Positions 63,665 through 64,000 of a stretch of DNA of 64,000 bases are shown piece after piece. Under the pieces are notes generated by a model. It made no database searches and had not been told where the DNA came from. It saw nothing but the letters and a program-made list of their open reading frames with translations. Both the position numbers and the translations under genes were made by a program. Positions within the stretch are counted from its first letter, which is position 1, and each line of letters opens with the position of its first letter. The DNA is from Unio delphinus. Taxonomy: Eukaryota; Mollusca; Bivalvia; Unionida; Unionidae. Where the stretch lies: NCBI GenBank assembly GCA_029339505.1, contig JAQISU010000033.1, positions 7,240,001 to 7,304,000 on the forward strand. Direction: 5' to 3'.

Positions 63665-64000
63665 TTAGGATTTTACAAACAGACTAATTTGTAGAACCTC
63701 ACCTCGTAAATCAATTAGATTTTTAGACTGGTCAGTGAGTCTGAAATTAATTCTCGTTAGCGAATTATTATGACATCTCATATAGACTGGATTAGTTGGA
63801 TCCTCAAGAAATCATGGAGGAGCTGTTGGTGCAAATGAATATAGAATATATCCCTGCTGAGCTTGATTTGATCGCTCGAGATTTATTTGATAGCTTCCTT
63901 CGATAACATCACATACTAAATTCAATGCAATCACCGAGGATATATTCACATTTTGAGGAGCGATATACCTGCCGCCTCATTATTATGTTTGAGGATTGTT
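63665..64000 (-). pseudogene. Penton-like protein C-terminus, element E copy
   Basis: NVNISSVIALNLVCDVIEGS, YQINLERSNQAQQGYILYSF, NPVYMRCHNNSLTRINFRLT and LIDLRGEV match the B protein closely. A frame change near 63960 and a stop in the APPxF segment break it. Stop codon at 63665-63667. Confidence 0.88.

Larger units (their letters stand above)
63423..64000 (-). mobile_element. Element E: further Polinton-like copy entering from the right edge
   Basis: A terminal repeat followed by the penton C-terminus on the minus strand. This is the B layout (penton next to a terminus) in reverse orientation. The body lies beyond the window. Confidence 0.85.

Overview
The window is repeat-rich, AT-rich animal DNA. 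Two spliced exons (a thrombospondin type-1 repeat and the last half of an Ig domain) show a metazoan host. A tRNA-headed SINE with a MetaSINE-like body, several LINE families and long CATA/TA/CA microsatellites fit a lophotrochozoan or other aquatic invertebrate. I cannot name the species.

The centre (about 12.6-46.3 kb) is a graveyard of virus-like transposons of the Polinton/Maverick (adintovirus-like) class. The best copy, element B (29217-44222, 15,006 bp), has two 265-bp terminal inverted repeats (4 differences by eye) and a 5-bp target duplication (GCTTT). Its left half holds replication and integration genes: packaging ATPase (-), zinc-ribbon/PLA2 (+), DDE integrase (+), a small HNH protein (-), a PolB palm fused to an SF1 helicase (-), a Cys-rich protein (+), an HNH/NUMOD nuclease (+) and a helical protein (+). 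Its right half is a rightward virion block: helical protein, GxGLG minor protein, double-jelly-roll capsid protein, Ala-rich membrane-active protein, adenain-like protease, fibre-like protein, membrane protein and penton-like protein. B is young but broken: in-frame stops in PolB and PLA2, plus frame changes.

Element A (12573-20433) is an older left-half copy whose integrase is split by a probable solo LTR (14025-15492). Element C/D (about 20550-46280) is another old copy, and B is inserted inside its Ala-rich membrane-protein gene, so its late genes lie on both sides of B. In C/D the late block runs in the opposite direction to that in B and ends at its own terminus near 46280; it also has three small leftward ORFs not seen in B. 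Element E enters at the right edge (63423 onwards) with a terminus and the end of a penton gene, and it sits in a LINE. A lone helical gene (46748-47083) and capsid-type genes of a different Maverick lineage (59.0-60.4 kb) complete the viral material.

Outside this: an APE-RT LINE with a CATA tail (1-3274), a 26-bp minisatellite (4.7-5.2 kb), a pogo/Tigger-like element (8.9-10.3 kb), a CCHC ORF1 relic (10.5-11.8 kb), a Ty3/gypsy relic with two LTRs and an integrase-before-RT order (48.7-54.6 kb), a SINE (51.3 kb), a hAT relic (55.3 kb) and two further LINEs (55.9-57.3 kb minus, 61.5-63.4 kb plus). All family assignments come from motifs read by eye; no database search was run.
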